The notes: a model not told the origin generated them from the sequence alone. 64,000 nt of DNA from Triatoma infestans (GCA_011037195.1 JAAEAF010002341.1:62001-126000), one strand, 5' to 3'. Counted from the first letter of the stretch, positions 32,365 to 42,664 are shown. Program-made: numbers and translations.

Positions 32365-32960
32365 AATAGGCTCAAAATATCTATGTTCCGTATCCCTGTA
32401 GAGAGTAGTGGACTAGTCACTTTATTAGAATATCCATTCCGGGTCTTCCAGCCTATTACCCATATTACCACATCAAATACAATCCAAAGCTAAAACCGGG
32501 AATCGAACCCAATACCACGCAACCTCATCTTTTTTTCCCACTACTTTTTGTTTAATCCTTTTCTTGATGCCCATTTCCTCCAATATAATCACATTCCTTA
32601 TCCGGTCCGCCCAGAGTTTTCTTCCCTCGACAATAGAACAGAAAATCCTTCTTTTATTTTCCCTGGATATTTGGTGTCCCCCCAAAGGATTCTTACCGAT
32701 TTCTTGGCCTGCCAGCAATTCCGCACTACATCCTCCTTCTTCTTCCAGAATTGGGCCAAGATATTTGAAAGTTTTCACCTTTTTTTTTTTTCCAATCTTC
32801 TTGTTCATTTCCTTCGACTACCATGTATTCCGTCTTTGGAAAATTCATTTTCAAGTACCATTGCCCATGTTGGCTTTTCGATTTCCTTACTATAAATTCC
32901 AAATTCTCTTGGTCTTGGTCAATCATCACCTGATCCGTCTGCAAAAAGTAGGGAGCTAAG
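32365..32960 (-). pseudogene. LINE reverse-transcriptase fragment
   Basis: Minus strand, two frames. 32944-32726 reads TDQVMIDQDQENLEFIVRKS then NFPKTEYMVVEGNEQ, corresponding to the RT palm region after the catalytic box (normally ADDQ) and the KTEY/KTK motif. 32808-32473 continues with KTFKYLGPILEEEGGC and, after a deletion, RKLWADRIRN. The first Ala-Asp of the active site is altered to Thr-Asp. This pattern resembles CR1- or RTE-like LINEs rather than the I/R1 group; clade uncertain. Inactive. Confidence 0.65.
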
Positions 32961-33214
32961 GCATTCGTCGTCCACTGGTAAGCCCAGGATACAGTGATGA
33001 TCTAACTAAGCGGTCGATTAGGGTCTAATGGGTAATGCAAAACACTAGTATCTCCGGATTGAGAACTCATACAAAAAACTACCTGAAGAAACATATTGTC
33101 ATATTGGTGAAACATCAGTTATAATACACTATTGAGCGTTCTCAACCCCAAGACCATGGTGGTTTAACTGTCAATGGCCGCGGAAACCTGAAAGATTAAA
33201 TGTGGTAAGTAAGC
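32961..33214. other. Non-coding DNA
   Basis: Nothing recognised. Less AT-rich than the surroundings, so possibly an untyped repeat. Confidence 0.3.
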
Positions 33215-33221
33215 CGGTTTT

Positions 33222-33703
33222 TTTTTCAGAGACATTTTCCGTGATAACCTGCTTCTTTTTGTGATCATCGACCGGTTACGGGGGTTCGCCCATTTTCAGG
33301 ATGCGTTTGTCACATGGTATATTAGATATTTTGAGGCTGTTGATTTGCACAGAGCAAATTCAGTTTATTCACTCCTCACATCCACTTACCGCACAATATT
33401 GGGATCAAATATCGGATATCGAAAAATCAAGAGAATGAGAACAGAAAAAGAAGATGAAGATCAAAGAGAAGATGAAATGAAAAATGAAGAGAAAAGATGA
33501 ATAAATATCAAATATCGGAAAATATCTATGATACACTTGAGTGTGTAAACTGAATTTGCTCTGTGCAAGTCTATGTTATCAAGTCTATGTGTGACCAACG
33601 TATCCTGAAGATGGGCGAACGCCCGAAACCGGTCGATGAAACCACAAAAAGAAGCAGGCTATCACGGAAAATGTCTCTGATGCTTTCCAGCTCTGCAGAA
33701 AGA
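33222..33703. mobile_element. PB element, second copy, with 7-bp target duplication
   Basis: CGGTTTT at 33215-33221 and 33704-33710 flanks the element. Left arm 33226-33375 and right arm 33535-33680 are reverse complements (CAGAGACATTTTCCGTGATA; TTGCACAGAGCAAATTCAGT). The extension (TGCTTTCCAGCTCTGCAGAA) is on the right here, and the other end starts at the same TCAGAGAC base boundary as 30603-30918. The interior has an AAAAGAAGATGAAGA-rich stretch with an accidental reading frame. Left-arm core is damaged (CTGAAAA); right-arm core is intact. Confidence 0.75.
33601..33638 (+). ncRNA. Hammerhead-ribozyme-like motif, PB second copy
   Basis: TATC, CTGAAGA, T, GGGC-GAAC-GCCC, GAAAC, CGGTC, GATG. 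Helix I pairs TATC with GATG using one wobble. All core residues are present, with the same single unpaired base between the core and helix II. Confidence 0.55.
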
Positions 33704-33710
33704 CGGTTTT

Positions 33711-34192
33711 AATTACGGTGATATGATGTGAATCTGTCACACTTAACTCCAGAGAATAGTTGGAGAGTTTCTCAACAGTGGCAACTAACCATAACTCTTT
33801 CTATTATTGATGTTGGATGCTTAAATCGGAGAGCCCCTTTACTTCTTCAACAGTGCAGAGCTATTATGAACTAGGGCATATTGCGTTAGCATTAGCAGTT
33901 TGGTCAAATATTTTAGTTTTAAGAAAATTGTTCAAAATTTTAATTATGTTGTGAGTGTAGAACAATTAAACAACTTATATTCTTTAGCCTAAACTTGGAG
34001 ATCAAATCAAAATTAAAGAAAACGTTAGACCAAAATCGATCCCAGCTTAACCGTTTCAATTAAGGAAGTAAAAATTCAAACATTGAAACGTAAGTTATTC
34101 AAGATATTTGATAGATATATTGTGAGGTAAGTGGATGTGAGGTAAGTACGTATTCTTATATTGTTTCCCTTGAGTGTTCTTTTGGAAATTAA
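33711..34192. other. AT-rich non-coding DNA
   Basis: No gene recognised. Bases 34193-34204 are the target duplication of the next element. Confidence 0.4.
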
Positions 34193-34324
34193 ATTGTGCA
34201 TTCTATCTTGAAAATAGATGTTGAGGTTCGGTCATAAAAAAAACAAAACTTTTTTTAAACTTTTACCGACGTTTCGGCAGATTTATTGTACAATTCACTG
34301 TTAATTCCATATTTTACACTTATA

Positions 34325-35710
34325 CGAGGGTATAAGTCAATAATTATCTGCAATGTGGTTATATTTTTTATGATGTTGGTAGTACTGTCGTGAAGCATAA
34401 ATGGCGCTTGCGTGGTTTCGTTGTTGTTATGCCTGCACAGGTTAGACGCTACTAGGTTACTACTATTGTGAAGCCATTGTACACTCATCCCATACAATGA
34501 TTTTGCACGCCAGAAGAACCTTTCCCCATTCCTGATGTTTTAGAAATGTCGTGCCCTTAACCATGGCTGCTCCGCTTTCTGTTTGCACCAAAGAAGAGCA
34601 GCGTTCAGTGATCCGTTTTTTGTGGTCGGAGGGTGTACCAGGGGCCGAAATTCATCGAAGACTTTCGGTACAGAACGGGAACAGTGTGTTGCCTCAACCG
34701 TGTGTCTACGAATGGATTGAAAAATTCAAAGATGGTCGTACGAGTGTTACGCATGACAAAGGAGCCGGACGACCATTTACCGCCACAAATGAGGAGAACA
34801 TTGAACGTGCAAGTGAAATGATTGTGATGGACAGACGGGTAACTATTGATAAAGTGGCTCATTGTCTGCAAATTAGTCATGGTTCTGCCTACGAAATCAT
34901 CCACAACAGACTTGGGTTTCATAAAGTCTGTGCAAGATGGGTCCCAAAACAACTCACACAGTTGCATAAACAACAGCGCTTGGACATCTGCCAAAAACAT
35001 TTGGATCGCTATGGTAATGAACTTGACATCTTCTTAAACAAAATCGTCACCGGTGACGAAACATGGATCCATCATTACGAGCCGGAGAGTAAACGGCAGA
35101 GTATGGAATGGAAACATCCCAATTCGCCCTGCAAGAAAAAGTTCAAAAGCCAACCATCCGCAGGAAAACTGATGCTTACAGTTTTTTGGGACTCACAAGG
35201 CGTAGTACTGGAACATTATCAGGAAAGGGGCATAACAATAAACAGTGCGCGTTACAGTGAGATGCTTACTACAAGTTGAAGGTTGCAATTCGAAGCAAAC
35301 GCCGAGGACTGCTGTCAAAAGGTGTTGTGTTGTTGCACGACAATGCCCGTCCACATACTGCTGCCCACACTGTTGAAATGCTTCAGAAACTCAATTTTGA
35401 AGTCTTGGATCATCCTCCGTATAGTCCTGACCTTGCTCCATCGGACTTCCACTTGTTTGGTCCACTCAAAGAGGCATTAAGGGGGCGTAGATTTACCTCG
35501 GATGAAGCAGTAAAAGAAGCGGTGCATTCCTGGCTAGCAGCTCAACCAAAAACCTTCTTTTATGACGGCTTCAGAAAGCTTGTGCAACGATGGACCAAGT
35601 GCATTGAAAAGCAAGGGGATTATGTTGAAAAATAATGTTTTCTATTTGTATTACAATAAATTACAATAAAATTTATAACTACATTGCGGATAATTATTGA
35701 CTTACCCTCG
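34325..35710 (+). mobile_element. Mariner element, almost intact
   Basis: Inverted ends of about 35 bp start CGAGGGTATAAGTCAATAAT on the left and, complementary, CGAGGGTAAGTCAATAATTA on the right; they differ by a 2-base insertion and two substitutions. TA duplications lie at 34323-34324 and 35711-35712. Its 1386 bp is within the normal size for mariner. It encodes one transposase with a single frameshift. Inserted inside the PC element 34205-36672. Confidence 0.92.
34551..35635 (+). pseudogene. Mariner transposase (DD34D), single frameshift
   Basis: Cut-and-paste transposase that would bind the terminal repeats and move the element into TA sites. The N-terminal half (34551-34990) holds two helix-turn-helix regions (QRSVIRFLWSEGVPGAEIHR; VYEWIEKFKDGRTSV). 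Between them and the catalytic core is the linker VPKQLTQLHKQQRLDIC, corresponding to the conserved WVPHxL motif. The catalytic Asp residues are in VTGDETWIHHY (residue 169), LLHDNARPHTAAHT and YSPDLAPSDFHLF; the last two are separated by 34 residues. The C-terminus ends KQGDYVEK. One apparent single-base deletion near 35270 shifts the frame, so 34551-35279 and 35276-35635 are separate frames. Start could equally be the in-frame ATG at 34563. Confidence 0.9.
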
Positions 35711-35729
35711 TATATGCCAATATTGTCAA

Positions 35730-36351
35730 TATTTGCACTTAAGAAGAATGGAAGAGACGCTGGAGTACAGACACAAGGGCTAGGTGGACATATGAGCTGA
35801 TCGAAGACCCTAATAGAAGACCCATGCTGATAGGATGGGCTAATAGGAAACACGGGGAGGTTAATTTTTACCTTACGCAATTTCTGACGGGTCATGGATG
35901 CTTCGCGAGCTACCTATACAGGATGAAGAAGCGGACATCCGCCAGTGTATGTATGGTGACGTAGAAGTAGATGACGCCACTCACACCTTCTTCAAGTGTA
36001 CCAGATGGAGTACAGAAAGAGAGCAACTGTGGAGAGACACCGGACCTTTGACTCCAGATACTCTAGTTAGAAGATAGTTAGAAGAGGAAGGTACTTGGAA
36101 TAAAGTTGTAGGGTATACAGAGTGTATTCTCAAGCAGAAGAGGAGAGAATTTATTTCATATTCAGTAAGAAGAGAGTACGATAGATGACACACATATGAG
36201 GCGCCCCCCCGAAGTAATGTCTAACGACGGTTCCGGGGAGGTTTTCACGCCTGTATTTGGAGGGGATTTTTTAGTGGGTAAGAGTCCCACATACCCAACT
36301 CAGGTAGCTAGAAGGTTCTTTTGGGCATTTTCCCCCTCCTAAAAAAAAAAA
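35730..36351 (+). pseudogene. LINE C-terminal fragment with 11-bp target duplication
   Basis: AATATTGTCAA at 35719-35729 and 36352-36362 flanks a 5'-truncated non-LTR copy ending in an A-run (36341-36352). The readable part includes FLTGHGCFASYLYRMKKRTS and a Cys/His knuckle with ATHTFFKCTRW, the C-terminal module of R1-like ORF2 proteins. A 3' UTR with GGGTAAGAGTCCCACATACC follows. RT and endonuclease are absent. Inserted in the PC element next to the mariner. Confidence 0.8.
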
Positions 36352-36684
36352 AATATTGTCAAAGTTTCAATAGTTGTGATGTAGTTTATTATTGATCTGT
36401 TCTGCAGCAATAGTCATATATATATATATAATACACTCTTTATTTAGTTTATTGCGTAGTTTATTTAAAAAAAGTGTTATTTAAAAATATTTACTTTAAA
36501 TTTATGTTTTTTGTTACTTTTTTCTTTTCTGATTTGTATTGAAACCTTTGTACAGACCCTGAAGAAGGCAAACAAATTTGCCAAAACGTCGATTTAAAGA
36601 GTTTTTTTTATGACCGAATCTCAACATCTATTTTCAACATTGAACACAACGTTTCGTAACGAACCCCAAAACATTGTGCATTCT

Positions 36685-36811
36685 GTTGGGTGAAAGGATC
36701 AGATAATCCTACTTATCACATCCTACTTACCTGATCCTGAAATATCTTTCAGGATAGATTCTTAATGCACACTTGAACTCAGATTTTATTGAAATACTTG
36801 AAATATGCATC
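36685..36811. other. Short spacer between PC elements
   Basis: Contains a small repeat of CCTACTTA-type strings. Nothing else recognised. Confidence 0.3.
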
Positions 36812-36874
36812 GTATTTAAAAACTGCAGGAGATCGCGAGGAGTGGTCAATAAAATTACACTTTTTTAAAAACTT

Positions 36875-36913
36875 ATCCGACGTTTCGACAAATTTATTAC
36901 CTTCTTCAGGAAT
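36875..36913 (-). ncRNA. Hammerhead-ribozyme-like motif, PC second copy, left arm
   Basis: Minus strand: ATTC, core CTGAAGA, A, a weak helix II (GGTAA...TTTGTC with wobbles), GAAAC, GTC (helix III reduced to palindromic ACGT), GGAT. Helix I ATTC/GGAT has one wobble. The right-arm partner at 37802-37840 keeps ATCC/GGAT pairing but its core reads TTGAAGA. Confidence 0.5.
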
Positions 36914-36983
36914 AAAAATAAAAAAAATGTTAAACGGGGTTACACATAATTTTCATTAAGCACACTAAACATAAAAAACATTC

Positions 36984-37657
36984 ATACAACTTTGTTTTAC
37001 TCTTGTTCTCAAAATTATAATTGACAAATTTTATAGTTTGTGTACCAAATTTAACGAAATTCGTCGAAAACATAAAAAAATTGTTCAGTAAAAGTGCACT
37101 TCCGGTTTACTAAATTTCTTAAAACTCGGAATTTTGCCCATCTATTTATTTCTAATTAATTTTGTTTTAGATGATACAATTGTATAATCAACTGCGATGA
37201 ACACACTTAAGAGAAAAGCATAACCCCACCCCTCCCCTAAAAGTGCCCTTAAATGTATTTTCCCAATGTTTTAAATAAAAGTTGTAGATCTTTGCATGTT
37301 TAGTTTATATACATAGCTTAAAGAAAATCATCGGAACCATTTTTTAGAAAATCCCAAAAAAGTAAAAAAATCCAACTGGTAAAGTGGTACTTCCGGTTGA
37401 GGAATTTTGTCAGATAACGTGCTGTCAGATCCAATGGTGATACCTAAACGGAATATCAAGTTTCAACTTTCTACGGTTTTTCGTTTTTGAGCTATGCTGT
37501 TCACATACATACATACATACACCACACACACAGATCATTTGCTAAAAACCACTTTTTTAGACTCAGGGGACCTCAAAACGGATATTTCCGTTAAAACTCG
37601 ATATCGAAAATTTGACACGATTACAATTCTTCCTCCTTACTAGGAATAAGAGAAAGT
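36984..37657 (-). repeat. ACTTTC repeat, one-unit form, reverse
   Basis: Reverse complement gives ACTTTCTCTTATTCCTAGTA, the CGATATCGAGTTTTAACGGA module and one internal unit (GGTTCCGATGATTTTCTTTA), then CGACGAATTTCGTTAAATTT and a degraded terminus. Lies between the arms of the PC element. Confidence 0.8.
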
Positions 37658-37943
37658 AAAAATATACAAAACTAAACTTGATATGACAGAGATAGTTGCT
37701 TATGTAATGAACTACATCATCAGAAATGAAGGTATGTAAGTAGATGAAGAGGTTATTAAACGTTATTATTAGGGAGTGAAGAATGCATATATCATGCACA
37801 TATCCTTGAAGAAGGCAATAAATTTGTCGAAACGTCGGATAAGTTTTATAAAAAGTGTAACTTTTATTGACCGCTCCTAATGATCTCCTGCAGTTATTAA
37901 TATGATTCGATCAAGAATCTTTATTATTATCGTTGTATTTAAA

Positions 37944-38835
37944 GTTAAATTTTAGATTTATTACTTATTTGTGGAACATAACATACTTTGCCACGAGCGG
38001 CCACTGTTGCATTGTTGTATCAACCAATAACTTCTGCATGCCCTTTATATATTGTTTGAGATGTCTGGGTAAGTAATATGTTGTTAATGCTGGAATAGCC
38101 CAGCAGAGACGTCAAGATCATTGAAGAAATGGCTAGTCCAGTTCCTATAATCTACGGGCCAAAAAAAAAAAAATGTATTGGAACTTGTTTTATATTTTAC
38201 ATTTTCAATTCTCATACTATCCAAAAATCCAACCGCCAATTCAACTACTTATAAACTCTTGTGTGACCTATCATTTATTTTTTGAACTTTTGAATCACAC
38301 AATGTTTGATTAATTGGATGGCTGCAATTCTCAATATTAAACAAATCTAGAAAAATTGTAATTGCATTTCAAAATATTGTTCTAAAAATTTGTACACATA
38401 TTTAGAAATTAAATTCTATTTTGTTTCTACGCAGAATCAGGTAGTGATTAAAGTGTATACATGTAATAAGTATAATGCAGATAATTTATTCAGTTTTCAT
38501 TTTACAATTGGAAGAAATAATAACTAAATAATAATAGATTATGAAACTATACATACGTATATAGGAGTGTGTGATCCAAATGAGTAAAGTTCAAGGCAGT
38601 TATTATGGTTGTTTTAATATTTTGAAGATATTTTTGCTAAACAAAAACAATAAATAATGATAGTTTAAAAAAATAATTTCTATTTAATTTTTTGCAATAA
38701 ATTAATAATATCAATGAAGGAAAACAATATTTAGAAGTTTATGAACTCTTTGAAATTATAAACAAAACTTGTTATTCTATCATCTAAAGCCTTTACAAGA
38801 ATTTGTTGAACTTCTGAATAATATAATAATGCTAT
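37944..38835. other. AT-rich non-coding DNA
   Basis: A-run at 38161-38173. No gene recognised. Confidence 0.4.
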
Positions 38836-38839
38836 CAGT

Positions 38840-39900
38840 TCATATTCTAATTTACGTAGCCGCTGCATTCGACACAGTTTGGCACTCAGGACTACTCTAC
38901 AAACTCAGACACACAAACGCACCTGACTACATTATTCAAATCATAGGATCCTTTTTAAGGGACAGAACATTTCAGGTAAGAGTCAACAACACATATAAGT
39001 ACTAGACGCCAAATTCTCGCGGGACTACCGCAAGGTGCAATCATCAGTCCTATACTTTTTAACCTTTACTGTTCGGACATACCTGAACAAACTTCAGCTA
39101 CTTTAACCACATACGCAGATGGCACAATGATAGCCTCAACTAACGACAACATTTACCAAAGCATCACTGACTTACAAACAACTATAGACATCATTTACAA
39201 AATGGTTCCAAAAATGGAAGCTACGTCTCAACATCACTAAAACAGAAGCAAAAAATTTTTTCTCTTCGGAGATTTCAAAATGAAGATCTTCGGCGACTAA
39301 AACTAAACAACCAGGAAATACCCTGGAAACCGAAGGACCAAGGAGTGCGTTATCTTGGTGTAATCCTTGATACCAGACTCTCCTGGAAAACTACACATTA
39401 ACAACAAACTACAACAAGCATACAACCGACTGAAACAGTTATATCCACTTATAAACAGAAACACACCACTCAAACATTCCTGTACGGTACTTCTTTATAA
39501 GACGCTTCTCAGACCTCTGTTGACATACGCTTGGCCAGTCTGGATAACTGCCAGCAACACACTGACGAAACGACTTCAGACATTTCAAAACAAAGTACTC
39601 CGAATTGCTTTAAGAGACCCCTTGGTTCATCAGAAACATCCAAATACACAGAGAACTAGACAGTATAGATATTCACACACACATGACTAAATTAACAGAC
39701 AACTTCTTCCTCACACTTCACACACTATCCTCACCGTCCCACTACAACATAGCGGAACCTACTCACTCTAGAAGACTGAAACCGCGACTCTACCAAGATT
39801 TATGAAATAACATATTTTACCTCTAATCTCTATGTGTAAAGCTCTTATTGAGCTGGCCCATATTATGATTTGTAAATAAATAAATATTCTAATTTACTAA
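38840..39900 (+). pseudogene. Jockey-type LINE, 3' half of reverse transcriptase
   Basis: Readable in pieces: AAFDTVWHSGLLYKLRHTNA, IGSFLRDRTFQVRVNNTY, AGLPQGAIISPILFNLYCSD, then the catalytic box as TYADGTM (second Asp of YADD changed to Gly), LNITKTEAKIFS-like, VRYLGVILDTRLSWK, and a thumb KTLLRPLLTYAWPVWITASN (39367-39690). No RNase H follows, consistent with the jockey clade. The 3' end is a short AT-rich tail (TTATTGAGCTGGCCC ... AAATAAATAAATA). 5'-truncated with several frameshifts. Confidence 0.85.
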
Positions 39901-40443
39901 AAACTAACAAGTTTCATATATCTTTTTCAGATTTATATTAAAGGATGTTCCATCCAAAACTCTGTTACTTCAAGTTTGTAAAATGAAATGAAATATGGCC
40001 AGCATTCATCAAAACTTTATCTATACTAGAATCTACATACTGTTTTATTAATTTCAGCATGTTCAAAATATAAACACAAACCGACAGAGCAAACATTAAT
40101 ATTTTTTAAATTATCAACATGAGTATATTACTAAGATTAGGATTCTATCTTTGAACAAGTCTCGGAGATTAAAAATAATTGATAATAAATCGAGAATTAT
40201 AATTCATTAATCTTTTAGATGTCCATGGCGATTTTCATGAAAAACACTTAAGTTTCCGAGTTTAGAGACCTTGTCAGTGGTTTTGTTATAAACCAAATTT
40301 CGTCCATATTGCAAAGAGCCTCAGTCAGGGCCGTAGACACCTTGAAGGCTAATGGATTACTTACGCGTTTTTAACCCGGAATCTCAAGTATTTTTTTTAT
40401 AATTATATTATTTTTCATCAGACCCCCTGACTGTTCTTTTTTT
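39901..40443. other. AT-rich non-coding DNA
   Basis: Nothing recognised. Confidence 0.4.
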
Positions 40444-41435
40444 ACTTTCTCTACTCCTATTAAGAGGAAGTATTGTAATCGTGTCAAATTTTCAATATCG
40501 AATTTTCACCGGAAATATCCGTTTTGAGGTCCCCTAAGTCTAAAAAAAGTGGTTTTTAGCAAATGGTCCTTGTGTGTGTGTGTGTGTGTGTGTATGTGAA
40601 CAGCATAGCTCAAAAACGAAAAACCGTAAAAAGTTGAAACTTGATTCCGTTTAGGTATAAGCATGGGATCTGACCCTACGTTATCTGTCAAAATTCCTCA
40701 GCCGGAAATATACCCTTTATTAGTTTTTTTTTTTTTACTTTTTTGCAATTTTCTCAAAAATGGCTCCAACGATTTTCTTCAAACTTGTGTATATCAACAC
40801 AATACAAAGAGCTAAAACTTTTATTTGAAACATTTCTCCGGGAAAATGCAATGAAGGGCACTTTTGGGGGAGGGGTTGGGTTAGGTTTTTATCTAAAGTG
40901 CTATTTCAGTTTATTAGATAATTCTGTCATCTAAATAATGTTAATTAAAATTAAATATGTTGTTGAAATTCCGAGTTTGAAAAAATGGGATAACCGGAAG
41001 TGCGTTTACTTTACCAGTTTACTAAATGATTTTTTTACTTTTTCGCGAATTTCTCAAAAATGGCTCCGACGATTTTCTTGAGACTTCTGATATAAACTAA
41101 ACATGCAAAGATCTTTAACTTTTATTTAAAACATTTCTCTGGGAAAATTGATTTAAGAGCACTTTTAGGGGAGGGGTGGGGTTATATTTTTCTCTGAAGT
41201 GCTCTCATAGTTGGATTATACAATTCTATCATCCAAACAAAATTAATTAGAAATAAATAGATGGCCTAAATTCTGAGTTTCAAGAAAATTAGTAAACCGG
41301 AAGTGCGCTTTTACTGAACAGTTTTTGCAGTTATCGATGAAATTAATTAAATTTGGTACACAAACTATAAAATTTGTCAATTATAATTTTGAGAACTGGA
41401 GTAAGAGAAAGTTGTGTGAGTGTTTCACACCAGAT
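40444..41435 (+). repeat. ACTTTC repeat, full-length two-unit copy
   Basis: 5' ACTTTCTCTACTCCTATTAA (one base short of consensus), GT microsatellite at 40571-40597, units at about 40749 and 41056 (each TTTCTCAAAAATGGCTCC), 3' GGAGTAAGAGAAAGTTGTGT and GTGTGAGTGTTTCACACCAG. Followed directly by a reverse SINE-1, as in the copy at 22598. Confidence 0.85.
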
Positions 41436-41440
41436 TTTTT

Positions 41441-41640
41441 TTTTTAATTTAAGGCGCGTTAACATCCATGGTCATTGGCGTCCGGAGCATTTTCAGTGCA
41501 CTGCCGGCCTCCGGACAGTGTTCTCTCGTTACAGACAACACCGTCCATCACCAAACAGTGAGCTGTTTGAGGCTTCTAGGAAGAAAAAAATCTAACGGTA
41601 GCACAGCTGGACTCGAACCCGTGTCATCCGCGTCTTGACT
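41441..41640 (-). repeat. SINE-1 copy, 5'-truncated
   Basis: Reverse complement: GGGTTCGAGTCCAGCTGTGC (B box), TTAGATTTTTTTCTTCCTAG, GGTGATGGACGGTG-like and a tail CCATGGATGTTAACGCGCC. The A box side is lost. The junction with the repeat at 41435 duplicates that at 23600. Confidence 0.75.
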
Positions 41641-42455
41641 GTTATTCATATTGTTTTCAATATAAAGCACTTTAACTTGCAGTAAACATTTTTTTTCTTT
41701 TTGTAATGACCAAACTGATTCTAAAAAATATTTACCGATTATTATATTGGAATGAAAACTTTGTAATTAAACATAAATCAACCAATCATACATCAATATA
41801 CAATCTAATAAATATTCTATTAATTACTTTATAATTTAAAGGAAATAGAATTGATATTCCCCTTGACATTTCTATTGTAGTTAAAGGTATAAAAGTTAGT
41901 AATGTGCAATATTAGCAAAAATCCTTGATATTTGCTAGTGACTAATTACATATTGATTGAAGAATTAGGTGCATTGCAGGCTAACTGTAGTCATTAAGTC
42001 ATCTAGACGCTATTTTATCCATTTTATTATATCCTGATATTAATGCAATGTCATGATTTAAATGGAAATTATTGCCTATAATTTGTATGCATAAATTAAA
42101 GGAGAATGTTTAGATTTATATATCTCAAACAATATTTTTTTTCTAATATTAATGATGCTTATTTTAGGCTTAGCTATACTTTCGGGTGTGAACTTATCAC
42201 CTATAATGAAAAATCTGATATGAAAAACGCTTAGACAACTTTCTCTTAATGCAATTAATTACAATTATAGTTGATAGATTTTCTTTAAAGTTGTGTGATG
42301 AATGCAAGAAATTATATCTATTTTAATTGAAGAAAATTATGAGAAAATGCGAGCTTGTTGGCAAAAAGCATAGCCCAGGTAGAAGAAGTACAGTTACAGG
42401 AAGAGTTCATGAACCTTGATAGCATTGTCTACCCCTTCTTCTCACAGGGGAGATT
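41641..42455. other. AT-rich non-coding DNA
   Basis: No gene recognised until the RT fragment at 42460. A 108-codon frame starting at 42355 only becomes element-like after 42460. Confidence 0.4.
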
Positions 42456-42459
42456 TGAA

Positions 42460-42662
42460 CAAACAATTAGAAGAGATTCCGTCTCAACATCACTAAAACA
42501 GAAGCAAAAATTTTATCCTCTTCGGAGATTTCAAAATGAAGATCTTCGGCGACTAAAACTAAACAACCAGGAAATACCCTGGAAACCGAAGGACCAAGAA
42601 GTGCGCTATCTTGGTGTAATCCATGATACCAGACTCACCTGGAGACTACTACCTATGACCAC
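42460..42662 (+). pseudogene. Jockey RT fragment, near-duplicate of 39220-39395
   Basis: Over about 165 bp it is almost identical to 39227-39395 (GTCTCAACATCACTAAAACA through GATACCAGACTC). It encodes the KTEAKI motif and the YLGVI-DTRLTW box in broken frames. It ends where the minus-strand LINE at 42665 begins. Confidence 0.8.
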
Positions 42663-42664
42663 AA

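Larger units (their letters stand above)
34205..36672. mobile_element. PC element: inverted-arm element hosting a mariner and a LINE fragment; 12-bp target duplication
   Basis: ATTGTGCATTCT occurs at 34193-34204 and 36673-36684. Arms at 34208-34285 and 36556-36640 are reverse complements sharing AATAGATGTTGAG, TTCGGTCATAAAAAAAAC and GACGTTT-GGCA-ATTT. The right end has a 33-36 nt extension (GAACACAACGTTTCGTAACG) that the left lacks. Within it lie mariner 34325-35710 and a LINE fragment 35730-36351, each with its own target duplication. Subtracting both leaves roughly 450 bp, the size of PB elements. The arm motif CTGAAGAAGGC...AAAACGTC is a decayed hammerhead-like core (GAAA block mutated at its G). 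Confidence 0.78.
36821..37934. mobile_element. PC element, second copy, hosting an ACTTTC repeat; 9-bp target duplication
   Basis: GTATTTAAA at 36812-36820 and 37935-37943 flanks it. Arms of about 95 bp (36822-36913 and 37803-37895) share CTGCAGGAGATC, GGTCAATAAAA, ACTTATCCGACGTTTCGACA and AATTTATT. The right end has an extra 39 nt (ATTAATATGATTCGATCAAG, then ATCTTTATTATTATCG) with no left partner. A one-unit ACTTTC repeat occupies 36984-37657 of the interior. No coding capacity. Confidence 0.78.

Noticed and set aside
35980..36193. Minus-strand frame opposite the LINE fragment
   Set aside because: Antisense shadow of the LINE C-terminus, which has clear LTGHG and TFFKC motifs on the plus strand.
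34205..36672. PC inverted arms as TIRs of the mariner
   Set aside because: The mariner has its own 35-bp TIRs and TA duplications inside, while PC has a separate 12-bp duplication outside.
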